Assembly: GCA_963724405.1 (NCBI GenBank)
Contig: CAVRUQ010000011.1
Span: forward strand, 496,001 to 560,000
Length of the DNA: 64,000 bases
DNA from: CAVQBJ01 sp963724405
GTDB taxonomy: Bacteria > Actinomycetota > Thermoleophilia > Solirubrobacterales > Solirubrobacteraceae
Direction: 5' to 3'
Shown: positions 23,664 to 32,096 of the stretch, piece after piece
How positions within the stretch are numbered: the first letter of the stretch is position 1
Layout of the letters: every line of letters begins with the position of its first letter
Notes under the pieces: generated by a model
Seen by the model: the letters and a program-made list of their open reading frames with translations, nothing else
The model's database searches: none
Told to the model about the DNA's origin: nothing
Program-made: the position numbers and the translations under genes

Positions 23664-25943
23664 ATGATTGGCAAGCAAAGCAGAGCGCGGGTCGCGCTGT
23701 CCGTCGCGGCGATCGCGGCCGCAGCGACGAGCGCCCTGTCCTTCACGGCAGTCGCGAGCGCGACGACGTTCCCGGTCACCGGGAGCACCAACGCCGCGCT
23801 CACGGCGTCGCTCAACACCGAGATCACCGCGGCGAACGCCGATACGAGCGGATCGGCGATCATCACGCTTCCGTCGGGCAACTACTCGCCGACCGCCACT
23901 CTCGCCATCACCAACACGCACGAGGCCGTGACCTTCCAGGGCCCGGCACCCACGCCGAACGTCGTCGGGTCGGCCGCCAACATCCAGGGCGGCTCGATCG
24001 TTCCGACGTTCAACCCGGCGATCTCGATCGCCTCCGGCGTGACCGTCAACCTCGACAACGTCGAGGTGTCCGGCTCCGGCGGAAGCGGGAACGGCGCCAT
24101 CGCCGACTCCGGCACGTTGAACGGCAGTGGCCTGACGCTCCAGGGCAACAACGGCCCGCTGGCCATCCTGTCGGGTGCCACGGCCAGCCTGACGAACTCG
24201 ACGATCGCCGACGCCATCAACACCGGTGTGACCGACACCGGCACGCTGACGCTCACCAACTCGGACGTCATCAACAGCGGCGCCGGCGGTATCGCCAACA
24301 GCGGTCACACGCTGAACCTCGTCAACTCGATCGTCGCCGACAACAACCAGTCGGTGACGACGGCCAAGGACTGCTTCGCGGCCGCGACGACCGTCACGAC
24401 GAGCATCGATGGTGACGGCACCTGCGGTGTCGGCACGACGCTGGGCGGCCTCGACGCGACCCAGACGTTCACGAGCCTCACGGCGACCATCACCAACGGC
24501 GGCACCACACCGACGTATGCGCCCTCGAAGTCCACGGCCGCGATCGGTGCGGCCACGGCGGCCAGTTGCCCGCTCACCGACCAGCGCGGCTTCTCGCGTC
24601 CGGTCACGGGCTGCGACATCGGCGCCGTCCAGACGTCGACGACCGGGCCGTCGCTGACCAGCCCCTCGGGCACGGTCACCGTGTCGGGCTCGGCCCCGAC
24701 CGTGTACAACTACACGCAGGTCTGGGCGGGCGCCGGTTTCCCGGTCCAGCCTAGTACCGAGAGCTGCACCCCGGCGTCGGGCTCGACGTTCTCGAACACC
24801 GCGACCACGCCGGTCAACTGCACGGCGACGGACTACTACGGCAACGCCGGTACCGGGACGTTCAGCGTCAAGGTCGCGGCGGCCACGGCCCCGACGGTCA
24901 CGATCACGCCGACCGGCGGCACGGCGAACTCGAACGTCACGGTGACGGGCACGAGCGCGGCCGGCGCGTCGGTGGGCTACACGGCCACCGCGACGGACGC
25001 GATCGACGGTAGCATCACGCCCACATGCAAGGTCGGCTCGACCACAGTGACCTCGCCGTACACGTTCCCGTTCGGCACCTCGACGCTGACCTGCACGGCG
25101 ACTGACTCGAACAGCCTCACGGGTACGCAGAGCATCACGGTCACGGTCAACGACACGGCCCCGACCCTCAGCCTGCCGGCGAGCTTCAGCGTGTTCGGCG
25201 CGGCGGGTTCGTCGGTGACGGTCAACTACCCGTCGGCCGCCACGGCGACCGACCTCAAGGACGGCACCGAGACGGTCACCTGCACGCCGATCGCCGATGG
25301 TTCGTCGATCGCATCGTTCCCGGCCACCACCACGCCGGTGACGGTCACCTGCACGGCGACGAACACCTCGGCGCAGACGAGCACCGGAACGTTCGTCATC
25401 ACCGAGGTCCCGGGTCTGCCGACCCAGGTCACCGGCAACGTGCAGGGTCACGTGAAGTGCACCGAGGGCCTGACCCAGCCGCCCTTCATCACGACGTACG
25501 GCACGGCCAACGACATCGCCGACTTCGGCTATTTCCAGGTCGGCGTTGACAACCAGTACACGACCCAAGCGACGACGAACGTGACCGACACCTGCTCCAA
25601 GGCGACCGTGACCATCCAGGACACCAACACGAGCACGACGTTCGCCGGCCACCTGCTGAGCGACAACACGGGGGTTGCACCGACCTCCGGCAACCCGAAC
25701 CCGGACGGCTACGAGCTCGCCTCCGCGCTGCAGGCGGCGGCGACGAGCACGAACAGCAACGCGACCGGCGGGGGTACGTCGATCAACCTGACCAGCGCCC
25801 CGCAAGGGCTGTTGTCCTACACGGGCCCGGTGAACGCCGATCCGGTGACGGTGTTCTTCGGACAGCACATCGCGGCAACGCAGCCGCTCGTCGACGGGGA
25901 CTACTCGGCGACGGTCCTGCTCACGATCTCCACCACGCCGTAG
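23664..25943 (+). CDS. Secreted beta-helix (choice-of-anchor Q) protein with Ig-like/HYR repeats and C-terminal beta-sandwich
   Basis: 759 residues from ATG 23664. Signal peptide 1-34. Residues about 35-330 form a right-handed beta-helix with repeated LTNSTIADA, LTNSDVINSG, LVNSIVADN turns and the closing motif CPLTDQRGFSRP..GCDIGAVQT, which defines the choice-of-anchor Q group. Two or three Ig-like/HYR domains follow (about 340-575). The final 180 residues hold a separate beta-sandwich module (ATVTIQDTN ... TVFFGQHIAATQPL...YSATVLLTISTTP), which also appears alone in the frameshifted gene at 27582. Its N-terminal half is closely related, also at DNA level, to the gene at 29163. Probably an adhesin or surface fibre subunit. 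It sits downstream of two half-site arrays. Confidence 0.85.
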   Translation: MIGKQSRARVALSVAAIAAAATSALSFTAVASATTFPVTGSTNAALTASLNTEITAANADTSGSAIITLPSGNYSPTATLAITNTHEAVTFQGPAPTPNVVGSAANIQGGSIVPTFNPAISIASGVTVNLDNVEVSGSGGSGNGAIADSGTLNGSGLTLQGNNGPLAILSGATASLTNSTIADAINTGVTDTGTLTLTNSDVINSGAGGIANSGHTLNLVNSIVADNNQSVTTAKDCFAAATTVTTSIDGDGTCGVGTTLGGLDATQTFTSLTATITNGGTTPTYAPSKSTAAIGAATAASCPLTDQRGFSRPVTGCDIGAVQTSTTGPSLTSPSGTVTVSGSAPTVYNYTQVWAGAGFPVQPSTESCTPASGSTFSNTATTPVNCTATDYYGNAGTGTFSVKVAAATAPTVTITPTGGTANSNVTVTGTSAAGASVGYTATATDAIDGSITPTCKVGSTTVTSPYTFPFGTSTLTCTATDSNSLTGTQSITVTVNDTAPTLSLPASFSVFGAAGSSVTVNYPSAATATDLKDGTETVTCTPIADGSSIASFPATTTPVTVTCTATNTSAQTSTGTFVITEVPGLPTQVTGNVQGHVKCTEGLTQPPFITTYGTANDIADFGYFQVGVDNQYTTQATTNVTDTCSKATVTIQDTNTSTTFAGHLLSDNTGVAPTSGNPNPDGYELASALQAAATSTNSNATGGGTSINLTSAPQGLLSYTGPVNADPVTVFFGQHIAATQPLVDGDYSATVLLTISTTP

Positions 25944-25997
25944 TGGCGGGAGCCTTCAAACGACGTAACCTAAGCAACACGAAGAGGTAACGCGAAC

Positions 25998-26026
25998 GGA
26001 GCGCCGGACAGGAAGTCCGGCGCTCC
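25998..26026 (+). terminator. 12-bp terminator hairpin abutting the next gene
   Basis: GGAGCGCCGGAC (25998-26009) pairs perfectly with 26015-26026 over a 5-nt loop. It follows the beta-helix gene by 54 nt but ends only 13 nt before ATG 26040, so it would also control or occlude that start. Confidence 0.8.
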
Positions 26027-26039
26027 TTCGCACGTGAGG

Positions 26040-27578
26040 ATGCGACCGTTCAGACCCCGTTCCGCGAATGGACTCGCCGCCGCCGGCGCCGCGCTCGCGC
26101 TCGCCGCCGGCGCGGGGACCGCCCGCGGCGCGACGGTGACGCTCTGGGCCTGCCACGGTCCCGACGGCGCCCCGCTTGGTGCCGCGCCGTTCACCGCCGT
26201 GCGGGCCGCGGACGGGCTGCTCGGCGCGAGCGGCTGCCAATCGACATTCGATCCCGGCGCCGGCGAGGCCGACGCGCTCACCGCGAGCTTTGACCCGAGT
26301 GTCGAGCAGCCGCGTCCCGGCTCGCGCGCCGGCTGGACGCTCGACGTGCCCGACGGGGTCACCCTCCAGGCGGTGAGCCTGTACCGGCAGACGCTCAACC
26401 TCGGGGGCGGCTCCTCGCTGCAGAACAGCGGCGACCTCGCCAATGACGGGCTGTCCTACCTGGCGACCGCCGGCAACGGAACCCTCGAGTCGGTCTCGCT
26501 CGCCGCCGGCGACGGTGTGCTCGCGGGGAGCGCGACGTTCCCGGCGAGCGGCAGCTTCGTGAACATCGAGCTGTACTGCGACCCCCGTGCCGGGAACTGC
26601 GAGGAGCCCGTGCCGGCCGGGTTCTCGGTGGATCCCGCCGGGCCCGCCGCGGAGACGGTCGGTCTCGAGCTCTCCTCCGTCGAGCTCGTCGTCGAGGACG
26701 ACGCGCCGCCCGCCGCGAGCGTGAGCGGCGTGTCCAGTCCCGCCGCGGGCATCCTTCCGCTCGAGCTCGCTGCGATCGATCCGGGGCTCGGCCTCGCGAG
26801 CGCCTCCGCGTCGGTCGACGGCACGACGGTCGCCTCCACGACCTTCCAGTCCGGCGGGTGCGCGCCGCTGAGCTCGGGCGCAGGCCTCAACCTCGCGCTC
26901 GACGCGCCCTGTCCGGCCACGGTGAGCGACGTCCCGCTCCCGGTGGACACCACGAAGTACGCGGACGGCCCGCACCATCTCGTGGTGACGGTCACCGACG
27001 TCGCCGGCAACACCGTGACGCCCGTCAACGAGACGATTCATGTTCTCAACCACCCCGCGCAGATGGCGAGCTCGGAGATCCTCAGCATCGGCAACGTGGC
27101 GCCGACGACGAGCCCGGCCGGCGGCACGCGTGGCTCCGGCGTCGGGGGGGTGTCGAGCTCGGCGCCACCGTGCGCATCACCTCGTCTGAGCGCGGCGCTC
27201 ATCGGTCACCCGCTGCGCGTGTCGCGTCACGACGTGCCGGTTCTGTGGCGGGGGACGCGCTACCTGTTCTCCGGCCGGCTGAGCTGCGTCATCCACGGCC
27301 GCCGCGTGCCGGCTCCGGACAACACGGTCGTGAACATCGAGAGCCTGATCCGCGTGCGCGTCGCCAAGGCTCACGGCCGCACGCGGGCGAGATACCGTAT
27401 CCAGGTGGTGGACCGCACGGGCGCGGCCGTCTACCACAAGGAGGGTCTGTTCCGGGTGCTCCTGCACCCCCGCTCGACCCGCACCATCCTGTTCGAGTAC
27501 AGGAACGGACGCAGCGTGGCGAACGTCCCCATTTTCATTTTAGTTACACCCCGAGCCTATCCGCGCTCTTACTATTGA
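26040..27578 (+). CDS. Secreted hypothetical protein with two beta-rich domains
   Basis: 512 residues. Signal peptide 1-30 (LAAAGAALALAAGAGTARG). The mature protein begins TLWACHGPDGAPLG, with several Cys residues (WACH, SGCQS, YCDPRAGNC) that probably form disulphides. Ig-like segments include HHLVVTVTDVAGNTVTPVNE. After a Ser/Gly linker a C-terminal domain (about 375-505) contains RLSAALIGHPLRVSR and LFSGRLSCVIHGRRVP, resembling the surface-protein repeats common in Solirubrobacterales. No catalytic motif. ATG 26040 is chosen with GTGAGG just before it; a GTG at 26034 is possible. Its location between beta-helix and chaperone-like genes suggests one secreted assembly. Confidence 0.7.
   Translation: MRPFRPRSANGLAAAGAALALAAGAGTARGATVTLWACHGPDGAPLGAAPFTAVRAADGLLGASGCQSTFDPGAGEADALTASFDPSVEQPRPGSRAGWTLDVPDGVTLQAVSLYRQTLNLGGGSSLQNSGDLANDGLSYLATAGNGTLESVSLAAGDGVLAGSATFPASGSFVNIELYCDPRAGNCEEPVPAGFSVDPAGPAAETVGLELSSVELVVEDDAPPAASVSGVSSPAAGILPLELAAIDPGLGLASASASVDGTTVASTTFQSGGCAPLSSGAGLNLALDAPCPATVSDVPLPVDTTKYADGPHHLVVTVTDVAGNTVTPVNETIHVLNHPAQMASSEILSIGNVAPTTSPAGGTRGSGVGGVSSSAPPCASPRLSAALIGHPLRVSRHDVPVLWRGTRYLFSGRLSCVIHGRRVPAPDNTVVNIESLIRVRVAKAHGRTRARYRIQVVDRTGAAVYHKEGLFRVLLHPRSTRTILFEYRNGRSVANVPIFILVTPRAYPRSYY
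27570..27575 (+). promoter_or_regulatory. Leaderless -10 box inside the end of the upstream gene
   Basis: TACTAT ends 6 nt before ATG 27582, in a conspicuously AT-rich patch (27528-27575) that also encodes the last residues of the preceding gene. TTACAC at 27544 is a weak -35 candidate. Confidence 0.5.
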
Positions 27579-27581
27579 GCC

Positions 27582-28116
27582 ATGCACGTACGGATCTCCT
27601 CGGCGCGGCTGCCGCGACGGGGCCAGCGTCCGCTGCTTGCGGCAACGCTTGCGGTATTGCTCCTGAGCTCGGCGCGCTCGCTCCTCGACGGTGGCGCCGC
27701 CCACGCGCAGGGGCTCGGTGGCCAGGTCAACAGCACGATCGCGCTGCTCATCGAGAGCCCCACCGCGCTCACGCGCACCGGTTCGGGCGTCTACGAGCTT
27801 CAGATCCCCGTGACCGTGAGCTCGACGGTGACCGACACTCGGCTGAGCATCTCCGACGGAGAGGACTACGGCGGCGCCGCCGCAGGGCCGCCTGCACACC
27901 GCCGCCGGCCTGCTCGCACAGCCGCTGCAGGCGGCGGTAGCGGGCCAAGCGATGGCGTCACTGGCCTCGCCCGTCGATCCCCAGCTGAAGCGGTGGGGCA
28001 CGCCGCTGGCCCAACAGCCGGCCACCATCGTCCTGCGCCAGCGCGTGGCTCGCGGCATCGCGCTCGGGAACGCGCAGAAGGTCCTACTCGTCACGCTCTC
28101 CTCGACGGCGCCCTGA
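27582..28116 (+). pseudogene. Frameshifted secreted beta-sandwich protein related to the C-terminus of the beta-helix protein
   Basis: A signal peptide (LLAATLAVLLLSSARS) and the first sandwich half (IPVTVSSTVTDTRLSISDGED) are in the first frame. The frame then degenerates into Arg/Pro-rich sequence after 27884. Removing one G from the GGG at 27885-27887 restores GRLHTAAGLLAQPLQ, then LASPVDPQLKRWGTPLAQQP, IVLRQRV and a normal C-terminal strand KVLLVTLSSTAP with a stop at 28116. The restored protein (about 177 residues) matches the terminal module of the 23664 gene (GHLL..., LLSYTGPVNADPVTVFFGQHI..., VLLTISTTP). A secreted subunit gene, inactive as sequenced or misread by one base. Confidence 0.72.
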
Positions 28117-28179
28117 ACTCCCGTCACCGGCGCGCGTCCGCGCGCCGATCCCCCGCAAAACTCCCTCGGAGGTATCCCC

Positions 28180-28962
28180 ATGCGTAGCACCCCGATCCTG
28201 ATCGCCGCCGCCACATCCATCGCCGTTCTCGGCGGCCCGCCGGCGTTCGGCGCCGGCTCGGGGTCCGTGGGCAACGGCGTCTCCGTCACGCCCCCGTCGC
28301 TGTCGGTCCCGGCGCGGGCGGGCACGCTCGGCACCCTCGACGTGCGCAACACGAGCGGCGGGGCGATGCAAGTGACCGTGACGGTGCATCCGTGGGTGCA
28401 GTCGGTCACGGGCGTGGCCTCGCCGAACCAGGCGAGCACCGAGACCGCCGTGAAGGTGAGCACGCCGGCGTTCGAGCTTGCCAACAACGTGGTGGCGCCG
28501 ATCACGCTCTCGCTCGTCAAGGTGCCCGCCAGTGGCTCCCTGTACGCGAACGTCGACGTCATCGCCTTCCCGGCGAGCCGGCCGAAGGTGCCCGGGAGCC
28601 ACATCACGTACGGCTATCGCATCATCGGCTCGCTGCGGGTGAACCCCGCTCGGCCGCGCTACGCGGTGCGCGTCGGCGCCGTCGTCGTGAGCGGAACGCA
28701 CGCCCGCGGCACGGTCTCGCTCCCCATCACGAACACCGGCAACGTGCTCATCACCGCCGGCGGCTCCGACTACGTCCGGGGCGGCAGGGGTGGCGCGAAC
28801 GGACAGGTCTCCGGGCTCGAGGTGCTTCCCGGCGCGACGGTGGATGTCCCCGTGCTCAGACTCGACGGCACGCTGCCGTCCGGGGCCTACCAGCTTTCGG
28901 CTTCACTGACGGGGTCCGGCCACAGCCTCGGAAGCGTGCGCAAGTCGTTCACACTTCGTTGA
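28180..28962 (+). CDS. Secreted PapD/DUF916-like beta-sandwich protein
   Basis: 260 residues with a signal peptide (1-24). The N-terminal domain (GVSVTPPSLSVPARAGTLG.LDVRNTSGGAMQVTVTV) has the form of PapD-like or DUF916-like Ig domains: a first strand with a Pro-rich edge, then a 'structured by neighbour' motif. The second half (about 150-255) is another sandwich, with RGTVSLPITNTGNVLI. In Gram-positives, DUF916 proteins bind WxL surface proteins, and PapD folds act as pilus chaperones; here the neighbours carry C-terminal sandwich modules, so a chaperone or scaffold role is a reasonable inference. Ribosome site GGAGG lies 8 nt before ATG 28180. No C-terminal anchor is visible. Confidence 0.72.
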   Translation: MRSTPILIAAATSIAVLGGPPAFGAGSGSVGNGVSVTPPSLSVPARAGTLGTLDVRNTSGGAMQVTVTVHPWVQSVTGVASPNQASTETAVKVSTPAFELANNVVAPITLSLVKVPASGSLYANVDVIAFPASRPKVPGSHITYGYRIIGSLRVNPARPRYAVRVGAVVVSGTHARGTVSLPITNTGNVLITAGGSDYVRGGRGGANGQVSGLEVLPGATVDVPVLRLDGTLPSGAYQLSASLTGSGHSLGSVRKSFTLR

Positions 28963-28990
28963 CATTCATGTAACGAGGGTGTGACCGAGG
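28947..28990 (+). promoter_or_regulatory. Operator array copy 1 upstream of 977-aa beta-helix gene
   Basis: Units at 28947 (GTTCACA), 28958 (GTTGACA), 28969 (TGTAACG) and 28980 (TGTGACC), exactly 11 bp apart: two forward then two inverted half-sites. The first unit overlaps the last codons of the preceding gene. Confidence 0.62.
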
Positions 28991-29008
28991 CTTGCGGTTC
29001 TACGAGCC

Positions 29009-29052
29009 GTTCACATCTTGTCAACTTTCATGTGACGAGTCTGTAACTCGCG
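29009..29052 (+). promoter_or_regulatory. Operator array copy 2, a tandem duplicate of copy 1
   Basis: Units at 29009 (GTTCACA), 29020 (GTCAACT), 29031 (TGTGACG) and 29042 (TGTAACT). The whole 44-bp array and the following CTTGC word repeat copy 1 at a 62-bp offset. GATACT at 29077-29082 is a candidate -10 element. Confidence 0.62.
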
Positions 29053-29162
29053 CTTGCAGGCCCTCGGGACGTTGACGATACTGCCCGCCCCGAGGAGGAA
29101 CCGAGGGACGGGAGGCGCGGCCAGCCGCGCCCGACGCAGGCCATCACCGAGCTAGGAGACCC

Positions 29163-32096
29163 ATGAGGCAACACGCCGCGATATTGTTCGTTCGGATGGT
29201 CGCCACGACGGCGACCGCGGTACTCGTGGGACTGACGCTCAGCGTCGCGGCGGCGAGCGCGAGCAACACCTTCTACGCGACGCCGACGGCCACGGCGACG
29301 ACTCCGCCGTGCTCGCAGGCGGCGCCCTGCACGCTGGCAATCGCGGTGCAGGCGGCCGACCAGGCGCCCGGCGCGAACACGATCGTGCTCGCGGGCGGTA
29401 ACTACTCGCCGACGAGCACACTCAACCTGACCAACACCTCGGGGACGATCACGATCGAGGGTCCGGCTCCGAACCCGACCGTGATCGGCATGTCAGCGAA
29501 CATCCAGGGCGCATCGATCATGCCGACGTTCGGGTCGATCTTCACCATCGCGGCCGGCGTCACCGCGGACTTCCAGGACGTCGAGGTGTCGGGCGGCGGC
29601 GGCCAGGGGAACGCGGTCATCGACGACCTGGGCACCCTCGCGGCCACTGATCTGACCGCGGAGGCCAACAATGGCCCGGTGCAGATTGCTCAGGGCGCGA
29701 TCGGAACCCTGACGAATTCGACCGTCGCCGACGCCATCAACACCGGCATCATCGACACCGGCACGCTGACGCTCACCAATTCGGACGTGATCGACAGCGG
29801 CGCCGGTGGCATCGCCAACAGTGGTCACATCCTGAACCTCGTCAACTCGATCGTCGCCGGCAACCAGGCGACCGTGTCGACGGCCAAGGACTGCTTCGCG
29901 GCGCCGCACAGCAGCACGACGAGCATCGACGGCGACGGCAGCTGCAACGTCGGGGCGCTGAGCGGCGCCGCCCTCAACCTCACGAGCGCGACGGCCACGA
30001 GCACGAACGGCGGCACCACGCCCACCTACGCTCCCGGGAGCGGCAGCCCGGCGATCGGCGGTGCCCCGGCGGACTGCCCGTCGACCGACCAGCGCGGCTT
30101 CACGCGCCCCTCGACCGGCTGCGACATCGGTGCCGTGCAGACGGCCAAGGTGACGCCCGCGTTCACGACCCAGGACGTGACCGTGAAGACGACCGACCCG
30201 ACCGGCACGCTGGTGGCGTTCGCGCCGACCTGGACGGACAGCAGCTCGCCGGTGCGCACCACGTGCCAGACCCCGTCGGGCACGCAGCAGGGCGCGAACG
30301 AATCCGACACCTTCCCGATCGCCACCACGAAGGTCGACTGCACCGGCAAGGACGCGTTCGGCAGCGCCGGCACCGGCTCGTTCAACGTGACCGTCAAGCT
30401 CGTGTCCAACCAGCCACCGCAGATCACGATCTCCGCGATCCCCGATCCGGTCCCGGCGACCTCGGCCCAGGGAGCGATCGTCAACTACACCGCGTCGGCC
30501 ACCGACGCCAATGACGGCACCGACCCGGTCAGCTGCGCGCCGCCCCCGGGCAGCCGGTTCGCGATCGGAACGACGCCGGTCAGCTGCACATCGACGGACT
30601 CGGTCGGCAACATGGCGACGAAGAGCTTCACCATCACGGTCAAGGACGTCACGCCGCCGGTGATCGCGCCGATCAGCGACATCACGAAGCCCGCCACCTC
30701 GGCCTCGGGAGCCACGGTGACCTTCGCGGCGAGCGCGACCGATAACGTCGACGGCACCGACCTCGTGACCTGCGCGCCGGCCTCGGGCAGCGTGTTCGCG
30801 ATTGCCACGACGAAGGTGACCTGCAACGCCCACGATGCCGCGGGCAACGCCGCCACGCCGGTCAGCTTCAACGTCACCGTGAAGGACGAGGCGCCGCCGG
30901 TGATCGCACCGATCGCCGACATGACCGTGCCGGCGACCGGACCGTCGGGAGCCACCGTCAAGTACACGGCGTCGGCGACCGACCTCGTCGACGGAACCGA
31001 CCCCGTGATGTGCGCGCCGGTCTCGGGCAGCGTGTTCGCGATCGCCACGACGAAGGTGACCTGCAACGCCACGGACAAGGCGGGCAACGCCGCGACGCCG
31101 GTGTCGTTCAACGTCACCGTGACCGACATCCCCGTGTTGACGGCGACCGGCACCACGGGAACGGCCAGCGGCCCGACCGGCGGAGTCGTCAACTACGGCA
31201 ACGTCCAGGCGAACGACCCCGTGGGCGGCTTCGTCCTGAAGACCTGCACCCCGCCCGCGGGCTCGACATTCCCCGTCGGTCCGAGCACGGTGACGTGCAC
31301 GTTCACCGACGCGCACTTCACCAGCTCGAGCAGCCCCGGCTCGGCGACGTTCACCGTGACGGTGAGCGACACGGCGAAGCCGGTCGTCAGCGTGCCCGCT
31401 CCCATTACGGTGCAGGCGGCGGACTCCAGCGGCGCCGTTGTCAACTTCTCCGCGACCGCGACCGCGACCGACCTGGTCGACGGGGCGATCACCCCGAGCT
31501 GCTCGCCGCCGTCCGGGTCGACCTTCCCGGTCGGCCCGACGACGGTCGCCTGCACGGCCACTGACAAGGCCGGAAACAGCGCGAGCGCCTCGTTCGTGGT
31601 CACGGTCACGGCCCCGCCGACGACGACGACCTCCACGACGAGCGTGACCTCGGCGAGCACCACCTCGGCGACGAGCACGACTTCGACGAGCACGAGCTCC
31701 GCGCCGTCCGGCTCGACGACGAGCACGACGTCCACCTCGTCGACGAGCTCGGTGCTTGGCACCACGACGCACGTGCCGGCCAAGGTGGGTGTGGTGAGCA
31801 TCCGCTCGGTGAAGACGAAGGGCAGCACCGCGACCATCGTCGTCGGATGCACCGGCGCCCGCTCGAAGCACTGCACCATCCTCGTGGAGCTCGTGTCGGG
31901 TGGCCGTGTGCGCAAGGGCAAGCAGCCGACGGTGTTCGCGAAGCACTCGCTGACCCTCTCCGGGGGCAAGCAGGCCACGGTCGCGCTGCGACTGGACGCG
32001 GCCGGCGTCGCGGGCGTGCACAAGCACGTCGCCGTCGAGTTGCGCGTCGTGGAGAGCGGCGGCAAGACGCTCACGCACTCGGCGGCGTTCGGCTGA
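29163..32096 (+). CDS. Secreted beta-helix protein with multiple HYR domains and Thr/Ser-rich stalk
   Basis: 977 residues. Signal peptide to about 36; beta-helix choice-of-anchor Q domain to about 325 (closing CPSTDQRGFTRP..GCDIGAVQT). Five or six HYR/Ig-like repeats follow (about 330-815); two are nearly identical 80-residue units (VIAPI..D...P, VFAIATTKVTCNA). A Thr/Ser stalk (about 818-875, TSTTSTS runs) could be O-glycosylated. A C-terminal beta domain (about 880-975) ends the protein, with no membrane helix or sorting motif. Close paralogue of the 23664 protein. Likely a surface adhesin; GAGGAACC-type ribosome sites are weak, with GCTAGGAG just before ATG 29163. Two operator arrays precede it. 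Confidence 0.85.
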   Translation: MRQHAAILFVRMVATTATAVLVGLTLSVAAASASNTFYATPTATATTPPCSQAAPCTLAIAVQAADQAPGANTIVLAGGNYSPTSTLNLTNTSGTITIEGPAPNPTVIGMSANIQGASIMPTFGSIFTIAAGVTADFQDVEVSGGGGQGNAVIDDLGTLAATDLTAEANNGPVQIAQGAIGTLTNSTVADAINTGIIDTGTLTLTNSDVIDSGAGGIANSGHILNLVNSIVAGNQATVSTAKDCFAAPHSSTTSIDGDGSCNVGALSGAALNLTSATATSTNGGTTPTYAPGSGSPAIGGAPADCPSTDQRGFTRPSTGCDIGAVQTAKVTPAFTTQDVTVKTTDPTGTLVAFAPTWTDSSSPVRTTCQTPSGTQQGANESDTFPIATTKVDCTGKDAFGSAGTGSFNVTVKLVSNQPPQITISAIPDPVPATSAQGAIVNYTASATDANDGTDPVSCAPPPGSRFAIGTTPVSCTSTDSVGNMATKSFTITVKDVTPPVIAPISDITKPATSASGATVTFAASATDNVDGTDLVTCAPASGSVFAIATTKVTCNAHDAAGNAATPVSFNVTVKDEAPPVIAPIADMTVPATGPSGATVKYTASATDLVDGTDPVMCAPVSGSVFAIATTKVTCNATDKAGNAATPVSFNVTVTDIPVLTATGTTGTASGPTGGVVNYGNVQANDPVGGFVLKTCTPPAGSTFPVGPSTVTCTFTDAHFTSSSSPGSATFTVTVSDTAKPVVSVPAPITVQAADSSGAVVNFSATATATDLVDGAITPSCSPPSGSTFPVGPTTVACTATDKAGNSASASFVVTVTAPPTTTTSTTSVTSASTTSATSTTSTSTSSAPSGSTTSTTSTSSTSSVLGTTTHVPAKVGVVSIRSVKTKGSTATIVVGCTGARSKHCTILVELVSGGRVRKGKQPTVFAKHSLTLSGGKQATVALRLDAAGVAGVHKHVAVELRVVESGGKTLTHSAAFG
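30651..31130 (+). repeat. 240-bp tandem duplication encoding two HYR domains
   Basis: 30651-30890 and 30891-31130 are near-identical in order and sequence (for example GCCGCCGGTGATCGC at both starts, and a shared word around 30785 and 31025). The unit equals 80 codons, one HYR domain, so copy number could change without altering frame. Confidence 0.72.

Noticed and set aside
23661..25868. A 735-codon reverse-strand frame opposite the beta-helix gene
   Set aside because: Same reasoning: no signal or domain, pure antisense of a repeat-rich gene.
31620..31760. Dense ACGAGCAC-type repeats as a possible CRISPR or microsatellite
   Set aside because: They encode an in-frame Thr/Ser stalk; no conserved repeat plus unique-spacer structure.
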